Source: Calditrichia bacterium
Lineage (GTDB): Bacteria > Calditrichota > Calditrichia > RBG-13-44-9 > J075
Assembly: GCA_028284445.1 (NCBI GenBank)
Contig: JANQRS010000006.1
Location: forward strand, 285,186-349,185
Length of the DNA: 64,000 bases
Direction of reading: 5' to 3'
The notes beneath the pieces were generated by a model. It saw only the letters and a program-made list of their open reading frames with translations. It ran no database searches and was not told the DNA's origin. Shown here in pieces: positions 1-8,656 of this stretch. A program made the translations under genes and the position numbers. Position 1 is the stretch's first letter, and the number at the start of each line of letters is the position of its first letter.

Positions 1-987
1 AACTGCCGGCTCACGGGATTCCACATTGCTGATGCCAGGATCAAAAATCGCCGTCACCGGAATTTCTTTGGTTTCACCGCGCTTCAAGCGCCGGAAGCCG
101 CTTTCATGCATGCGACTGGAATAGGGGCGAACCCTGCTACGGACATTGACTTCAATCGGAAATCCGGCTGTATTCTGAACTGAAACCATCGCCAGCGGAT
201 AGGTACTGTAAAATTGATGAAAGGCCGGATAGATATCGCTGACGATGACCTGGGTTTTCTTCACCCGGAACAATTCCTTCCGGGAACCCCACATAAACGA
301 CAGTCCGAAACCAAAATCGAATACGCCATCTTCATCAAACATCTTGGGACGGTGATATTTCAGGTCCATTTTCAGCGCCAGACGGCTATTGAATACGAAA
401 TGTAGACCGGTGCCGACATATCCGCCCAAGTCCACACGAGATGACGTGCGGGTCGTAGAAGTGGTATCAAATGGCACAGGTCCGGGAATCGGGTTTTGCT
501 GCGTAACTACATTCACATCCGTCGACCAATACGGCCCGACGCCAGCTGTCAAATATGGCTGTACTTTGCCCGGCAAGCGATTGGAAAGCAGATCGTAGCG
601 CAACCCAACAAGGATCGGCAGCACTGCTTCCACATCAACATATTCTCTATTATCGATGCTATCCAACACCACGACATCACCAATAAAGCCCATGTTAAAT
701 TCCCAGAACCAATTGTCGTGGACCCGGGAGGTATAATCAAGCCAGAAAGCGGCTCCACCAATGTTTACAAAATCATTGCCGACTTCGTCGCTCACAAAAA
801 TATCAAAGGAATTCTCTTCGATATCCCAAAAGCCGAGACGAAAACCAAGACTGCTGCTTCGCGTAATGCCGGTTTGCGCTGCAAGCATCATCGATAGTAA
901 GAGCACCCAGTAGAGAACAGGCATGGCCCAGCCAATGGCTTGTTGAGAATCAGACTCTTGATATTTTCGTCGCAGCAACTTCATCAT
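1..987 (-). CDS. Outer-membrane beta-barrel protein, 3' end outside the window
   Basis: Open frame of 329 codons without a stop, so the C-terminus lies beyond base 1. It starts with two ATGs at 987 and 984. The first 40 residues hold a hydrophobic stretch ending in MLAAQT, read as a signal peptide or anchor. Residues 40-210 alternate short aromatic and glycine-rich strands (for example GFRLGFWDIEE, FVNIGGAAFWLDY, PYLTAGVGPYW, GGYVGTGLHFVF), the pattern of a small OmpW/OmpA-like barrel. After a barrel-like end (FGLSFMWGSRK) there is an extra region of at least 90 residues beginning KKTQVIVSDIYPAF, with strand-like segments resembling an Ig-like or CARDB-like fold; I do not recognise it. The next gene (1163-1828, same strand) is another small barrel of similar layout. 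Function unknown. Confidence 0.75.
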   Translation of the reverse strand, partial: MMKLLRRKYQESDSQQAIGWAMPVLYWVLLLSMMLAAQTGITRSSSLGFRLGFWDIEENSFDIFVSDEVGNDFVNIGGAAFWLDYTSRVHDNWFWEFNMGFIGDVVVLDSIDNREYVDVEAVLPILVGLRYDLLSNRLPGKVQPYLTAGVGPYWSTDVNVVTQQNPIPGPVPFDTTSTTRTSSRVDLGGYVGTGLHFVFNSRLALKMDLKYHRPKMFDEDGVFDFGFGLSFMWGSRKELFRVKKTQVIVSDIYPAFHQFYSTYPLAMVSVQNTAGFPIEVNVRSRVRPYSSRMHESGFRRLKRGETKEIPVTAIFDPGISNVESREPAV

Positions 988-1162
988 TATTCCAGGTTCG
1001 GTTTTACAGGCAACACACATTGACTAATTTGATTTATTCTTAACTTAATACATCATCTTAAAGAATGGAATATGGCAAACAATTGGTAGAACAGAGGCGG
1101 AGCCTCACAATCTGGAACGGGTCTCAGCGAATAACAGTTGCAATTCGCATGAGTTTTCTTGC

Positions 1163-1828
1163 CTAGCGTCCACATCGCCCCCAGGCAAAATTTAGCCCGA
1201 GGCCAAACTGATAGCCATTGTCAAGGCCTTCACGCTCAAAATCAACCCAGTGGTACTTCATATCCCAATTGATACCAAAGTGGCGATTGAACATAAAATC
1301 CAGACCAAAACCGGCATATGCGCCGGGACGCGCTTCAGAATCGACCGACACTTCTTCGTGATCGAAAAAACGGTCGCGTACGCGAATATCGCTCACGACG
1401 TACGCCCCGCCACCAAATTGCGCATAAGGCTGCAATGCAGAACGGCTGTTTGGTCCCAGGAAACTGGTACGCACGCCAAACAAGATTGGGACAACAGCAA
1501 CTGCATCTACGTTTTCGCCATTGAAAAACTCTTCTTTTACTTCGACAGCACCAATACCGCCAACTGAGAATTCGTAAGTAATGGTTTCATTTGCTCGCGA
1601 GAAGAAATAAAAGGACCCGCCATAGCCACTCACATCTATTTCAGAGAAGCCATTATAATTGCGGACCAATATTTCTCCACTTCCCTGCACAACATCCCAG
1701 TAATTCCCGCGAAAGCCAATGCCACGCGCTGCTAGCTGTTGGGCTTGCACAGAAGAGCTCAGTGTCAGGCCAACAAGAAAACACGCTATTAGCAAAGTCT
1801 TCAATGTCTTACTGTTTAGGTTCAACAT
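1163..1828 (-). CDS. Outer-membrane beta-barrel protein (221 aa)
   Basis: The start at 1828 is chosen because AGGAG lies seven bases upstream and the protein then opens with a clean signal peptide (MLNLNSKTLKTLLIACFLVG, cleavage near VQAQ). An upstream in-frame ATG at 1969 would add 47 Cys-rich residues before the signal peptide and is unlikely. The mature part is built of amphipathic strands rich in Tyr, Phe and Gly and ends in GYQFGLGLNFAWGRCGR, typical of small outer-membrane barrels. It resembles the partial gene downstream (1-987) in size and strand pattern and could be a diverged paralogue. No enzymatic motif is visible. Palindromes lie upstream at 1984-2022. Confidence 0.72.
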   Translation of the reverse strand: MLNLNSKTLKTLLIACFLVGLTLSSSVQAQQLAARGIGFRGNYWDVVQGSGEILVRNYNGFSEIDVSGYGGSFYFFSRANETITYEFSVGGIGAVEVKEEFFNGENVDAVAVVPILFGVRTSFLGPNSRSALQPYAQFGGGAYVVSDIRVRDRFFDHEEVSVDSEARPGAYAGFGLDFMFNRHFGINWDMKYHWVDFEREGLDNGYQFGLGLNFAWGRCGR

Positions 1829-1983
1829 GTCTATCTCCTTTACGGTTGATGATTCATTCTTCGATGCTTGGCTATATCTCAATTCTGATGCCAACTTTTC
1901 GCAGAGGGGAAAACAACAACACAAACAATTGTTTTTAATGTGTTTAATAACTTGTTCATCAGGCATCAATTTTACCCATGGAA

Positions 1984-2022
1984 TGCGGAATTCCGCAGAA
2001 ACGCGGAAAATTTCCGCGTTTC
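1984..2022. promoter_or_regulatory. Tandem perfect palindromes between divergent genes (candidate operators)
   Basis: Bases 1984-1997 form a 14-base perfect palindrome (TGCGGAATTCCGCA). Bases 1998-2022 form a 25-base palindrome with 12-base arms around one central base, core GCGGAAA-A-TTTCCGC. The two share the half-site GCGGAA and are directly adjacent. They lie 156 bases upstream of the minus-strand gene at 1828 and 125 bases upstream of the plus-strand gene at 2147. No T-tract follows on either strand, so a dimeric repressor site is more likely than a terminator. The 318-base gap otherwise shows only AT-rich sequence. Confidence 0.5.
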
Positions 2023-2146
2023 AGACTGGACATTGCTACCTCATGACTGTATCTTTTTAAGAACACTTGGTCGCTACACGGCCAAAAAGGAATCCGGTGC
2101 GTTTTAATCCGGTTTTGCCCGTAATTCGCATTAGCAGGAAATAGTT

Positions 2147-2695
2147 ATGAAAGCATTTATCGTGTTGGGATTGGCTTTGCTGGCCAGCCTTATTTTGGTC
2201 GGAAGCTTATACAGCCCAATGGAATCTCAGAAGAAACCGAAAAAAGAAAGTGTCGAAACCATTCGCGCGAAATCAGCTGCCGAAATTGACTTCACCTTAA
2301 AGGATATGGCTGGCAATGACCTCACCTTATCCGATCTGACCGCCGCAAACAAAACTGTACTGATTAATTTCTGGGCACACTGGTGTCCACCATGTATCGC
2401 TGAACTGCCCGAATTGATCGAGCTGCGCGAAAAGTACAAGGATCAGGGCTTCGAAATTCTTGGCATTGTATCACCGGCCAGGATGAACAAAGATGCAATT
2501 CGCAAGATTAGCGCAGAAGCAGGTATTCCCTATCCGGTTTTATGGGGAGACTTCCGAACCATCGCGAAGTTCGGTAATTTTGGAGTACTGCCGACATCAT
2601 TTGTTATCGATCGCAACGGAAAAATCGTGGACAAAAAAGGCGGTAAAGGAACTTTGGAAGAATTTGAGGCCATGATTAAACCGCATTTACCGTAA
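2147..2695 (+). CDS. TlpA/ResA-like thioredoxin-fold protein
   Basis: A 182-residue membrane-tethered thiol-disulfide oxidoreductase. Residues 1-23 are a hydrophobic signal anchor, residues 24-45 a charged linker, and the rest an AhpC/TSA-Redoxin type thioredoxin fold. The active site is W79-C80-P-P-C83 in FWAHWCPPC, and the cis-proline loop is GVLPTSFVID. Such proteins reduce periplasmic cysteines, for example on apocytochromes or during oxidative repair. No cytochrome maturation gene is adjacent, so the partner is unknown. The start follows AGGAAA. A palindromic repeat directly follows the stop. Confidence 0.9.
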   Translation: MKAFIVLGLALLASLILVGSLYSPMESQKKPKKESVETIRAKSAAEIDFTLKDMAGNDLTLSDLTAANKTVLINFWAHWCPPCIAELPELIELREKYKDQGFEILGIVSPARMNKDAIRKISAEAGIPYPVLWGDFRTIAKFGNFGVLPTSFVIDRNGKIVDKKGGKGTLEEFEAMIKPHLP

Positions 2696-2760
2696 ATCCC
2701 AAATTCCAACAGGAAAAATTCCAAATTTAGAATTTGGTTTTTGGGGATTTGGAATTTAAT
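2696..2760. repeat. Intergenic palindromic repeat, AATTCCAA family, copy 1
   Basis: The arms read roughly CAAATTCCAACAGGAAAAATTCCAAA and TTTTTGGGGATTTGGAATTT, inverted relative to each other. The family recurs at 14970-15054 and 52341-52453 with longer spacers. This copy has almost no spacer. It sits between the thioredoxin gene and the deacetylase-family gene and could fold into a hairpin in RNA. Confidence 0.7.
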
Positions 2761-2764
2761 AATT

Positions 2765-3676
2765 ATGAGCCTCCCCATCGTCTATCACCCGGATTACGTT
2801 ACGCCCTTACCTGAAGGCCATCGCTTCCCGATGCCGAAATTCAAGACAGTTTACGATATCTTACTCGCCGACGGCGTAGTAGATTCTTCGTCTGTTTTTC
2901 AGCCGGAGATTGCCGCCATGGCATTATTACAAAGCGTGCATTCCCCTGAATACAGCAACGCCTTCTGCAACGGGCAACTCGATCGTTCTGCGCAGCGCAG
3001 GATCGGATTCCCCTGGAGCGAAGGACTGGTAAAAAGAACTCGCACCGCGGTCGGAGGCACACTCTTGACTGCCCGGCTGGCGCTGAAATATGGTATCGCT
3101 TGCAATACTGCCGGCGGTACTCACCATGCGTTTCCCGATTTCGGCTCCGGCTTTTGTATTTTTAATGATCTGGCAGTTGCAGCACGCATTTTGGTGGATG
3201 AGGGAATTGTCGGCAAAATTCTGATTGTAGATTTGGACGTGCACCAGGGAGATGGATCGGCTTACATTTTTCGCGATGACGAGCGCGTATTTACCTTTTC
3301 TATGCACTGCGGAGAAAATTTCCCCTTCAAGAAGCAAGAAAGTGATTTGGATGTGGCACTACCTTCCGGCATGACCGATGCCGAATATCTCACCTCCCTC
3401 GAAGCCCACTTCCCGGACTTACTGTCGTCCGTCAACCCGGATTTGGTTCTATACGATGCCGGGGTAGATCCACATAAGGATGATCAATTGGGCAAATTGG
3501 CGCTGAGCGACGAGGGACTGTGGCAGCGTGATGAGATCGTGCTGGGGCGCTGCATTGCGAACGGCTTTCCGATAGCAACGGTCATTGGCGGGGGTTACAG
3601 CAAGAACATCGAGGAACTCGCGCGACGGCATACGATTACCCATCGGGTGGGAGCAGAGCTATATCGAAGGTTGTAG
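2765..3676 (+). CDS. Histone deacetylase superfamily metal-dependent amidohydrolase
   Basis: A 303-residue arginase/deacetylase-fold enzyme. Start at 2765 because the homologous part begins at MSLPIVYHP; an upstream ATG at 2741 lies inside the repeat. Key residues are in place: the His pair H120-H121 in GGTHHAF, zinc ligands D158 and H160 in VDLDVHQGDG, a third ligand D235 in AGVDPH, and the catalytic Tyr of GGGY at 278. Bacterial members deacetylate polyamines, acetoin-related compounds or acetylated lysine, and the substrate cannot be told from sequence. It is compact, without extra domains. Genes on either side have unrelated functions. Confidence 0.93.
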   Translation: MSLPIVYHPDYVTPLPEGHRFPMPKFKTVYDILLADGVVDSSSVFQPEIAAMALLQSVHSPEYSNAFCNGQLDRSAQRRIGFPWSEGLVKRTRTAVGGTLLTARLALKYGIACNTAGGTHHAFPDFGSGFCIFNDLAVAARILVDEGIVGKILIVDLDVHQGDGSAYIFRDDERVFTFSMHCGENFPFKKQESDLDVALPSGMTDAEYLTSLEAHFPDLLSSVNPDLVLYDAGVDPHKDDQLGKLALSDEGLWQRDEIVLGRCIANGFPIATVIGGGYSKNIEELARRHTITHRVGAELYRRL

Positions 3677-3706
3677 GTATTTGAAGTATTGTGAAGTAGC
3701 GAAAAG

Positions 3707-3750
3707 AGTCCCCCCTCTATCTCCCCCCGGGGGGAGATAGAGGGGGGACT
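3707..3750. repeat. Perfect 44-base palindrome between convergent genes
   Basis: Two 22-base arms without a loop: the left arm begins AGTCCCCCCTCTATCTC and the right arm is its exact complement. It lies between the 3' ends of the deacetylase-family gene and hutI. Its C-tract and G-tract layout resembles the CATCCCCC palindromes at 30408, 39356, 53589 and 60758, but the inner sequence differs. It may act as a transcription barrier for both genes although no T-run follows. Confidence 0.75.
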
Positions 3751-3781
3751 TTCGCATAACAAAACTACGCTAGACCAATTG

Positions 3782-5002
3782 TCACTTCAGCACCCGCCCA
3801 TGACGAATCACCTTTCGCACATGATTGATGCCATAATGATAGGGCAAATACTTGTAATTGGGAATATCGAACAAAGTAATGTCAGCCTTCTTACCAACTT
3901 CAATTGAACCGTATTCCCCATCAACGCCAATGGCTTTTGCGCTATGCAGGGTCGATGCGTAAATCACTTCGGCTGGAGACATCTTCATCTGAACCGCAGC
4001 GATGGTCTGAATCAGGTGCATGTTTTGAGTCATGCAGCTGCCGGGATTAAAATCTGTGGCCAGGGCAACCGGCAATCCTGCCGCAATCATTTTCCGGGCA
4101 GGGGCGTAAGAGGGCTTACCAAGATAGAAGGCTGTGCCAGGTAAAAGCACCGGCGATACGGCAGCGTCTTTCATAGCCGAAATCCCCTCATCGGAAATCT
4201 GCAAAAGGTGATCTGCAGAAATAGCCCCCACTTTTGCGGCCAGTTCCGCACCGCCGGTATAGTTTAGCTCATCAGCGTGTAATTTTGGACGAAGACCGTG
4301 ATCCAGTCCGGCACGCAGAATGCGCTCACTTTCCTCAACCGTAAATACATTCTTCTCACAGAAAACGTCGCAAAAGACAGCCAGCTTCTCTTCAGCGATT
4401 TGTGGAATCATCTCCTTTATCAACAACTCGATATAAACTTCGCGGCGATCGCGGTATTCATCCGGCACCTCATGTGCACCAAGAAAGGTCGGCACAATGG
4501 TAATGGGGAGAAGTTTGGCAACTTTCTTCAGGATGCGCAGGCTACGTAATTCGCCTTCGAGGGTGAGGGCATAGCCGCTCTTTGCTTCAATGGTTGTGGT
4601 ACCATATTCGAGAAAGGTCGAAATGCGCCTGTAGGCAAGTTCCGCCAGTTCTTCGTAAGAAGCCTCGCCAAAACTGCGGGCGCTATTGCGGATGCCACCA
4701 CCGGCAGCAGCAATTTCCTCGTAGGACTTGCCGGCCGAGCGCATCTCAAATTCCAGTTCGCGGGTTTTGTAGAACACCGGATGAGTATGCGGATCAACAT
4801 ATCCGGGAAATGCCCAGCAATTTTCTCCGTCAATCCTGACAGCATCGGGATATCGCCGCTTGAGCGCATCCGGCGGGCCTATTTCCTTTATAATATGGCC
4901 TTCGAAGGCCAGTGCTACACTTTCCTGTATCAGTAGTTCCCACATAGGAAGGTTTGCCGCGGGTGTTACAATTCCGCGAATGTTATCCAGGATTTTGATC
5001 AT
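3782..5002 (-). CDS. hutI: Imidazolonepropionase
   Basis: A 406-residue amidohydrolase that opens the ring of 4-imidazolone-5-propanoate to N-formimino-L-glutamate in histidine degradation. The family length and motifs are complete: metal site HTH at 72-74 in GYVDPHTHPVF, EAKSGYALTLEGELRSL, FLGAHEVPDEY, HADELNYTGGAELA and the final Asp in ALATDFNPGSCMTQNM. The start follows AGGTAGGCG. No hutH, hutU or formiminoglutamase gene is nearby, so it is an orphan in this window. The next gene upstream is an EF-G homologue with its own terminator between them. Confidence 0.96.
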   Translation of the reverse strand: MIKILDNIRGIVTPAANLPMWELLIQESVALAFEGHIIKEIGPPDALKRRYPDAVRIDGENCWAFPGYVDPHTHPVFYKTRELEFEMRSAGKSYEEIAAAGGGIRNSARSFGEASYEELAELAYRRISTFLEYGTTTIEAKSGYALTLEGELRSLRILKKVAKLLPITIVPTFLGAHEVPDEYRDRREVYIELLIKEMIPQIAEEKLAVFCDVFCEKNVFTVEESERILRAGLDHGLRPKLHADELNYTGGAELAAKVGAISADHLLQISDEGISAMKDAAVSPVLLPGTAFYLGKPSYAPARKMIAAGLPVALATDFNPGSCMTQNMHLIQTIAAVQMKMSPAEVIYASTLHSAKAIGVDGEYGSIEVGKKADITLFDIPNYKYLPYHYGINHVRKVIRHGRVLK

Positions 5003-5089
5003 TTTCGCCTACCTTGTTTGATGTCGCTCGAATATAAAAAAAATCGCAGGAGAAGCCTAGTGGGAAGATGTTCAGATCCGCCCTCCAAC

Positions 5090-5120
5090 AAAAAAGGCCG
5101 CCCAATGGACAGCCTCTTTT
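5090..5120 (-). terminator. Rho-independent terminator of the EF-G gene
   Basis: On the minus strand, AAAAGAGGCTGTCC is followed by a short loop, then GGGCGGCC and a run of six T. The stem tolerates a bulge and G-U pairs. It begins about 30 bases after the EF-G stop codon and separates that gene from hutI. Confidence 0.75.
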
Positions 5121-5152
5121 GAAATACAAAATTTGACGCAAAGCGAAACAGC

Positions 5153-7222
5153 TTATTCTTCTTCAGCGTGCTCAGTCGCATCAATCACCTTCTGTGCAGC
5201 ATCCGAGGGCATTTCTTCATAATGGGAAAATTCCAGCGTGAATAGCCCTTGCCCCTGGGTCATCGAGCGCAGCGAGGTGGTATATTTGTGAAGTTCCGCA
5301 AGCGGTACCTTCGCGTTAATCACCTGGAAGCGGCCGTCGGAATCCATACCGGCAATCTTACCGCGACGACTGGAAATATCACCCATAACATCACCCATGT
5401 AATCTTCCGGCACCTTCACCTGGATCTGATAAATCGGCTCCAGCAATACCGGGCTGGCTTCCAGGAAGGCCTTCTTCAGGCCCATTTTCGCAGCCATCTT
5501 AAAGGAATTTTCTGAAGAATCCACATTATGGTAAGATCCATAAAATACAGTGATGCGAATATCAACGACCTGGCAGTTTGCCAGAAATCCCTGATCACAG
5601 GCTTCGCGAGCACCTTTTTCAACGGCCGGGATAAACTTCCCGGGAATCACACCACCGGTAATGGCGTCGACAAATTCGATGCCTTCGCCGCGCGGCAGCG
5701 GTTCGATCCGCAAGTGAGCATCCCCGTACTGGCCACGACCACCGGTTTGTTTCTTGTATTTGCCCTGGGCTTCGGCCTTCTTCCGAATCGTTTCGCGATA
5801 AGGAATGCGTGGTTCACCGACTTCCACCTCTACACCGAAACGTTCTTTCAATTGCTTGAAGATGATGTCCAGGTGAAGCTCTCCCTGACCGGAGGCAATT
5901 GTCTGCTTCAATTCACCGTCGAAGCGGACTACGAAGGTCGGATCTTCTTCGTGCAAGGTATTCATGCCAGCACCCAGCTTATCTTCATCACCCTTGGTCT
6001 TTGGCTCAACCGCCAGGTTAATCAGCGGTAAGGGGAAGTCGATCGGATCACACTTGAATTCATTGCCCTTGGTGGTAAGTGTATCACCGGTATGCGTTGA
6101 TTTCAGCTTCACGAGAGCACCAATGTCGCCGGCATGGAGGGCATCAACCGACTTGCGCTCTTTGCCATTCAAGGCATACATTTGACCAATCCGCTCTGAC
6201 TTACCCTGGGTAACATTAATTGCTTCTGCGCCACCGCTGAGCTTTCCGGAAAACACCCGCACATAACTCATCTCGCCAACATGTGCTTCGGAGACGGTTT
6301 TGAAAACCAGGGCCGCCAGGTTATCGCTGTCACTCGGCTTGCGCTCTTCACCAGCTTCATTGGTAATCGCAGGCATCTCACTGGGAGCAGGCAGATAGTC
6401 GACGATAAAATCAGCAATGCTTCGCGCCCCAATATTGGAGGTAGCTGCAGCACAGCAAATCGGCACAATCGTCTGTTCCCGAATCGCCTTCTTGAACCCG
6501 CTGAGAATTTCTTCTTCGCTCAATTCGCCGGCATCGAAGAATTTCTCCAGTAAATCATCATCACTCTCGGCAACGGCTTCCATCAGGTTATTGCGGAGTT
6601 CGTCGACTTTTGCGACAGCTTCGCCGGGGATGTCTTCTTCCGTCACTTTGCCGCTACCATCCTGGGCGTAGGTATACATTTTCTTTTGGAGGATGTCTAC
6701 AACGCTTTTAAAACCGGGCCCGGATTGCAAAGGAATCTGGGCTACGATAAGCTTCTTGCCAAAACGCTCTCGCAGTTCATTATAGATATTTTCAAAACTG
6801 ACATTTTCCCGATCAAGCAGGTTGACGACGTAAAAGCGGGGCATATTGTATTTGTCGGCGAGTTGTCGAACCCGCTCGGTTCCAACTTCAACGCCGGCAG
6901 CAGCGGATACCACGATCATCATGGTATCGGCCGCACGCATACCACTCACTACATCACCATAAAAATCACTGAAACCGGGTGTGTCAATCATATTGATTTT
7001 CGCGCCATTCCATTCACCATGGGTCAGAGATGCGCTGATTGACACCTGTCTTTCAATTTCATATTCGGTATAATCCGACACGGTATTTCCCTGATCAACT
7101 TTACCGAGTCGGCTAATTTCACCCATGGTGAAAAGTAACGATTCGATAAGCGAGGTTTTGCCGGACCCACTATGTCCGCCAAGGGCAATGTTGCGAATAT
7201 GCTCACCGGTGTATGTTTTCAA
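5153..7222 (-). CDS. Elongation factor G-like GTPase (EF-G-2 group)
   Basis: A 689-residue translational GTPase with the full EF-G layout: G domain (1-275), domain II, then domains III-V. The P-loop is GHSGSGKT (16-23), the form found in EF-G-2/FusA2 paralogues rather than the AHxDxGKT of canonical EF-G. Switch II is DTPGFSDF (80-87). The base-specificity motif NKxD reads N134-L-L-D137, so the usual Lys is missing. The start is TTG at 7222, supported by a perfect AGGAGG six bases upstream. EF-G-2 proteins bind ribosomes, but their role is unsettled and several lack strong translocase activity. The main fusA gene is expected elsewhere. Confidence 0.92.
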   Translation of the reverse strand: MKTYTGEHIRNIALGGHSGSGKTSLIESLLFTMGEISRLGKVDQGNTVSDYTEYEIERQVSISASLTHGEWNGAKINMIDTPGFSDFYGDVVSGMRAADTMMIVVSAAAGVEVGTERVRQLADKYNMPRFYVVNLLDRENVSFENIYNELRERFGKKLIVAQIPLQSGPGFKSVVDILQKKMYTYAQDGSGKVTEEDIPGEAVAKVDELRNNLMEAVAESDDDLLEKFFDAGELSEEEILSGFKKAIREQTIVPICCAAATSNIGARSIADFIVDYLPAPSEMPAITNEAGEERKPSDSDNLAALVFKTVSEAHVGEMSYVRVFSGKLSGGAEAINVTQGKSERIGQMYALNGKERKSVDALHAGDIGALVKLKSTHTGDTLTTKGNEFKCDPIDFPLPLINLAVEPKTKGDEDKLGAGMNTLHEEDPTFVVRFDGELKQTIASGQGELHLDIIFKQLKERFGVEVEVGEPRIPYRETIRKKAEAQGKYKKQTGGRGQYGDAHLRIEPLPRGEGIEFVDAITGGVIPGKFIPAVEKGAREACDQGFLANCQVVDIRITVFYGSYHNVDSSENSFKMAAKMGLKKAFLEASPVLLEPIYQIQVKVPEDYMGDVMGDISSRRGKIAGMDSDGRFQVINAKVPLAELHKYTTSLRSMTQGQGLFTLEFSHYEEMPSDAAQKVIDATEHAEEE

Positions 7223-7456
7223 AGTGTACCTCCTGAAAAATTAGGTCAGATATGATAAAGACGAGTCAGCGCCGGGGTGGCGTGCACATCATCAATTAGT
7301 TTCCAGGTCAGCCCCACCGCGTTGCAAGGTAGGAAATGAAACGAACCGCCATGAAAGTTCGTGCCTTTCGGCATGTACAAATGGTGTAGAAGGTATTGCG
7401 AATAGATTGCAAATATAAGGACAGGCAGCTTGATCTGTCAAGGAGTTTGTACCCAT

Positions 7457-8101
7457 CTAACGGCTCAACTGCGCCAGTGCCTCCAAGACCTCTTCCCGTG
7501 GGAGATTTCCCGCCCTCAAGGCCGCATCATCTTTTTCCAGCAGCCTGCGACAAAAGGCAATCCCGGCTTCCCGAATCCCGTCAACACCTGCTTCAACCAG
7601 AAAGAACAAGTGATTTTCAGCCTGGGCATAGTGTTCCATGCTTTCCAGGAATTGGAAGAGTTGCAGATGTCGCGCTTCGGTGAAATCCTCACCCTTTAAC
7701 TTGCCAGTCAGGAAGTTCACTTTATCCAGGTAGACATCCGCATCATTCTTCGGCAATAGCAGCAATGCTTCAAGGAAATAGCTCAGGGAGCGGTCATATG
7801 AATTCCAGGCAATATCCTTATCACCGAGCGCTTCTGACATTTCGCCATCTTCCTTGAGAATTTCAGCCAGAATCAGGCATTTGCCAATATCAAGCCGGCC
7901 CGCTGTTTCCAGCAGGGCGATGCCGTTGGCCGCCGGTATTCTCCGCAGCATATCGAGATCAAATCCCGTTAGACGACGCGATGATTGCCGTAGATATTGT
8001 ATGGCAGCATCGTATTGTTTGAGTTTTTTCAGGCCGGCAACATGGAGCAGCACAGCAACCATCTGCTCAATTTGGCGCATCATATAATCCTGGCGAAGCA
8101 T
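7457..8101 (-). CDS. DUF6483-like helical protein
   Basis: A 214-residue all-helical cytoplasmic protein. The start is taken at ATG 8101 with AGGGA upstream; a TTG directly before it is in frame. The opening DYMMRQIEQMVAVLLHVAGL and the following helix-turn-helix-like repeats with Leu and Ala spacing match my recollection of the DUF6483 family, which has TPR-like character. No catalytic motif and no signal peptide are visible. Family function is unknown. It is transcribed towards the EF-G gene, with 234 bases between them. Confidence 0.65.
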   Translation of the reverse strand: MLRQDYMMRQIEQMVAVLLHVAGLKKLKQYDAAIQYLRQSSRRLTGFDLDMLRRIPAANGIALLETAGRLDIGKCLILAEILKEDGEMSEALGDKDIAWNSYDRSLSYFLEALLLLPKNDADVYLDKVNFLTGKLKGEDFTEARHLQLFQFLESMEHYAQAENHLFFLVEAGVDGIREAGIAFCRRLLEKDDAALRAGNLPREEVLEALAQLSR

Positions 8102-8415
8102 CAATATTCCCTTTTTTCTGCAACAAAACCGCTCATTTCCCGGTAGAATTAAATGTAAGCAATTTCACAAATTGGCATTGCGGAATCAACTGATTCAACA
8201 ATTTGCAAAAAGTTTGTAAACCTTTCCCCTTGTGAGGGGGTCTTATTTACAGGATAGCGACTCAAGATTTTCGACCTGGCGATGTGAGCTTACCGGATAC
8301 TCATCATTGAAACACCTATCGCTTTCTCGAATTTCTTTCCGAAAACAACGACAATTCATCAATGTAAGGTAGCGGCGGATAACCGCTTCCCCTAAATCAG
8401 ATCAAGGGGACTAAA
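8102..8415. other. Intergenic region between divergent genes
   Basis: About 310 bases separating the divergent DUF6483-like gene and the efflux cluster. It must hold promoters for both. I see no clear palindrome, repeat or hairpin, and no coding frame with a ribosome-binding site apart from AAGGGGA just before 8416. Confidence 0.4.
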
Positions 8416-8625
8416 ATGCAAAAGCTTAATGGAATTCTGATGGTCATCTTTTCCGGGATCATCGGCTTGTCAATCCTATCAAATCTACCGCAGATCGTCG
8501 ACAAGATAACCACTTCATCAGCCTCAATGGAAAGCAATATGGGGTACCTGTTTGTTCAGGGTGGCTTGGCGCTGGCAGTTTTCGTACTTTTTAAATTTGG
8601 TATGAAATTCGCAAAAAAGAGCTAA
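8416..8625 (+). CDS. Small membrane protein (69 aa)
   Basis: Two hydrophobic segments (about residues 5-25 and 44-62) separated by a polar loop, ending in lysines. A good AAGGGGA box precedes the ATG. It lies 31 bases before the adaptor gene of the efflux cluster and is probably co-transcribed. I recognise no family. It could be an accessory subunit of the transporter, which is inferred only from position. Confidence 0.65.
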   Translation: MQKLNGILMVIFSGIIGLSILSNLPQIVDKITTSSASMESNMGYLFVQGGLALAVFVLFKFGMKFAKKS

Positions 8626-8656
8626 ATTGCCTTGGGCGTAAAACAGGGGGGAGAGT

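Noticed and set aside
496..897. 133-codon frame on the plus strand
   Set aside because: It is the complement of the outer-membrane barrel gene at 1-987, which has a signal peptide and strand pattern.
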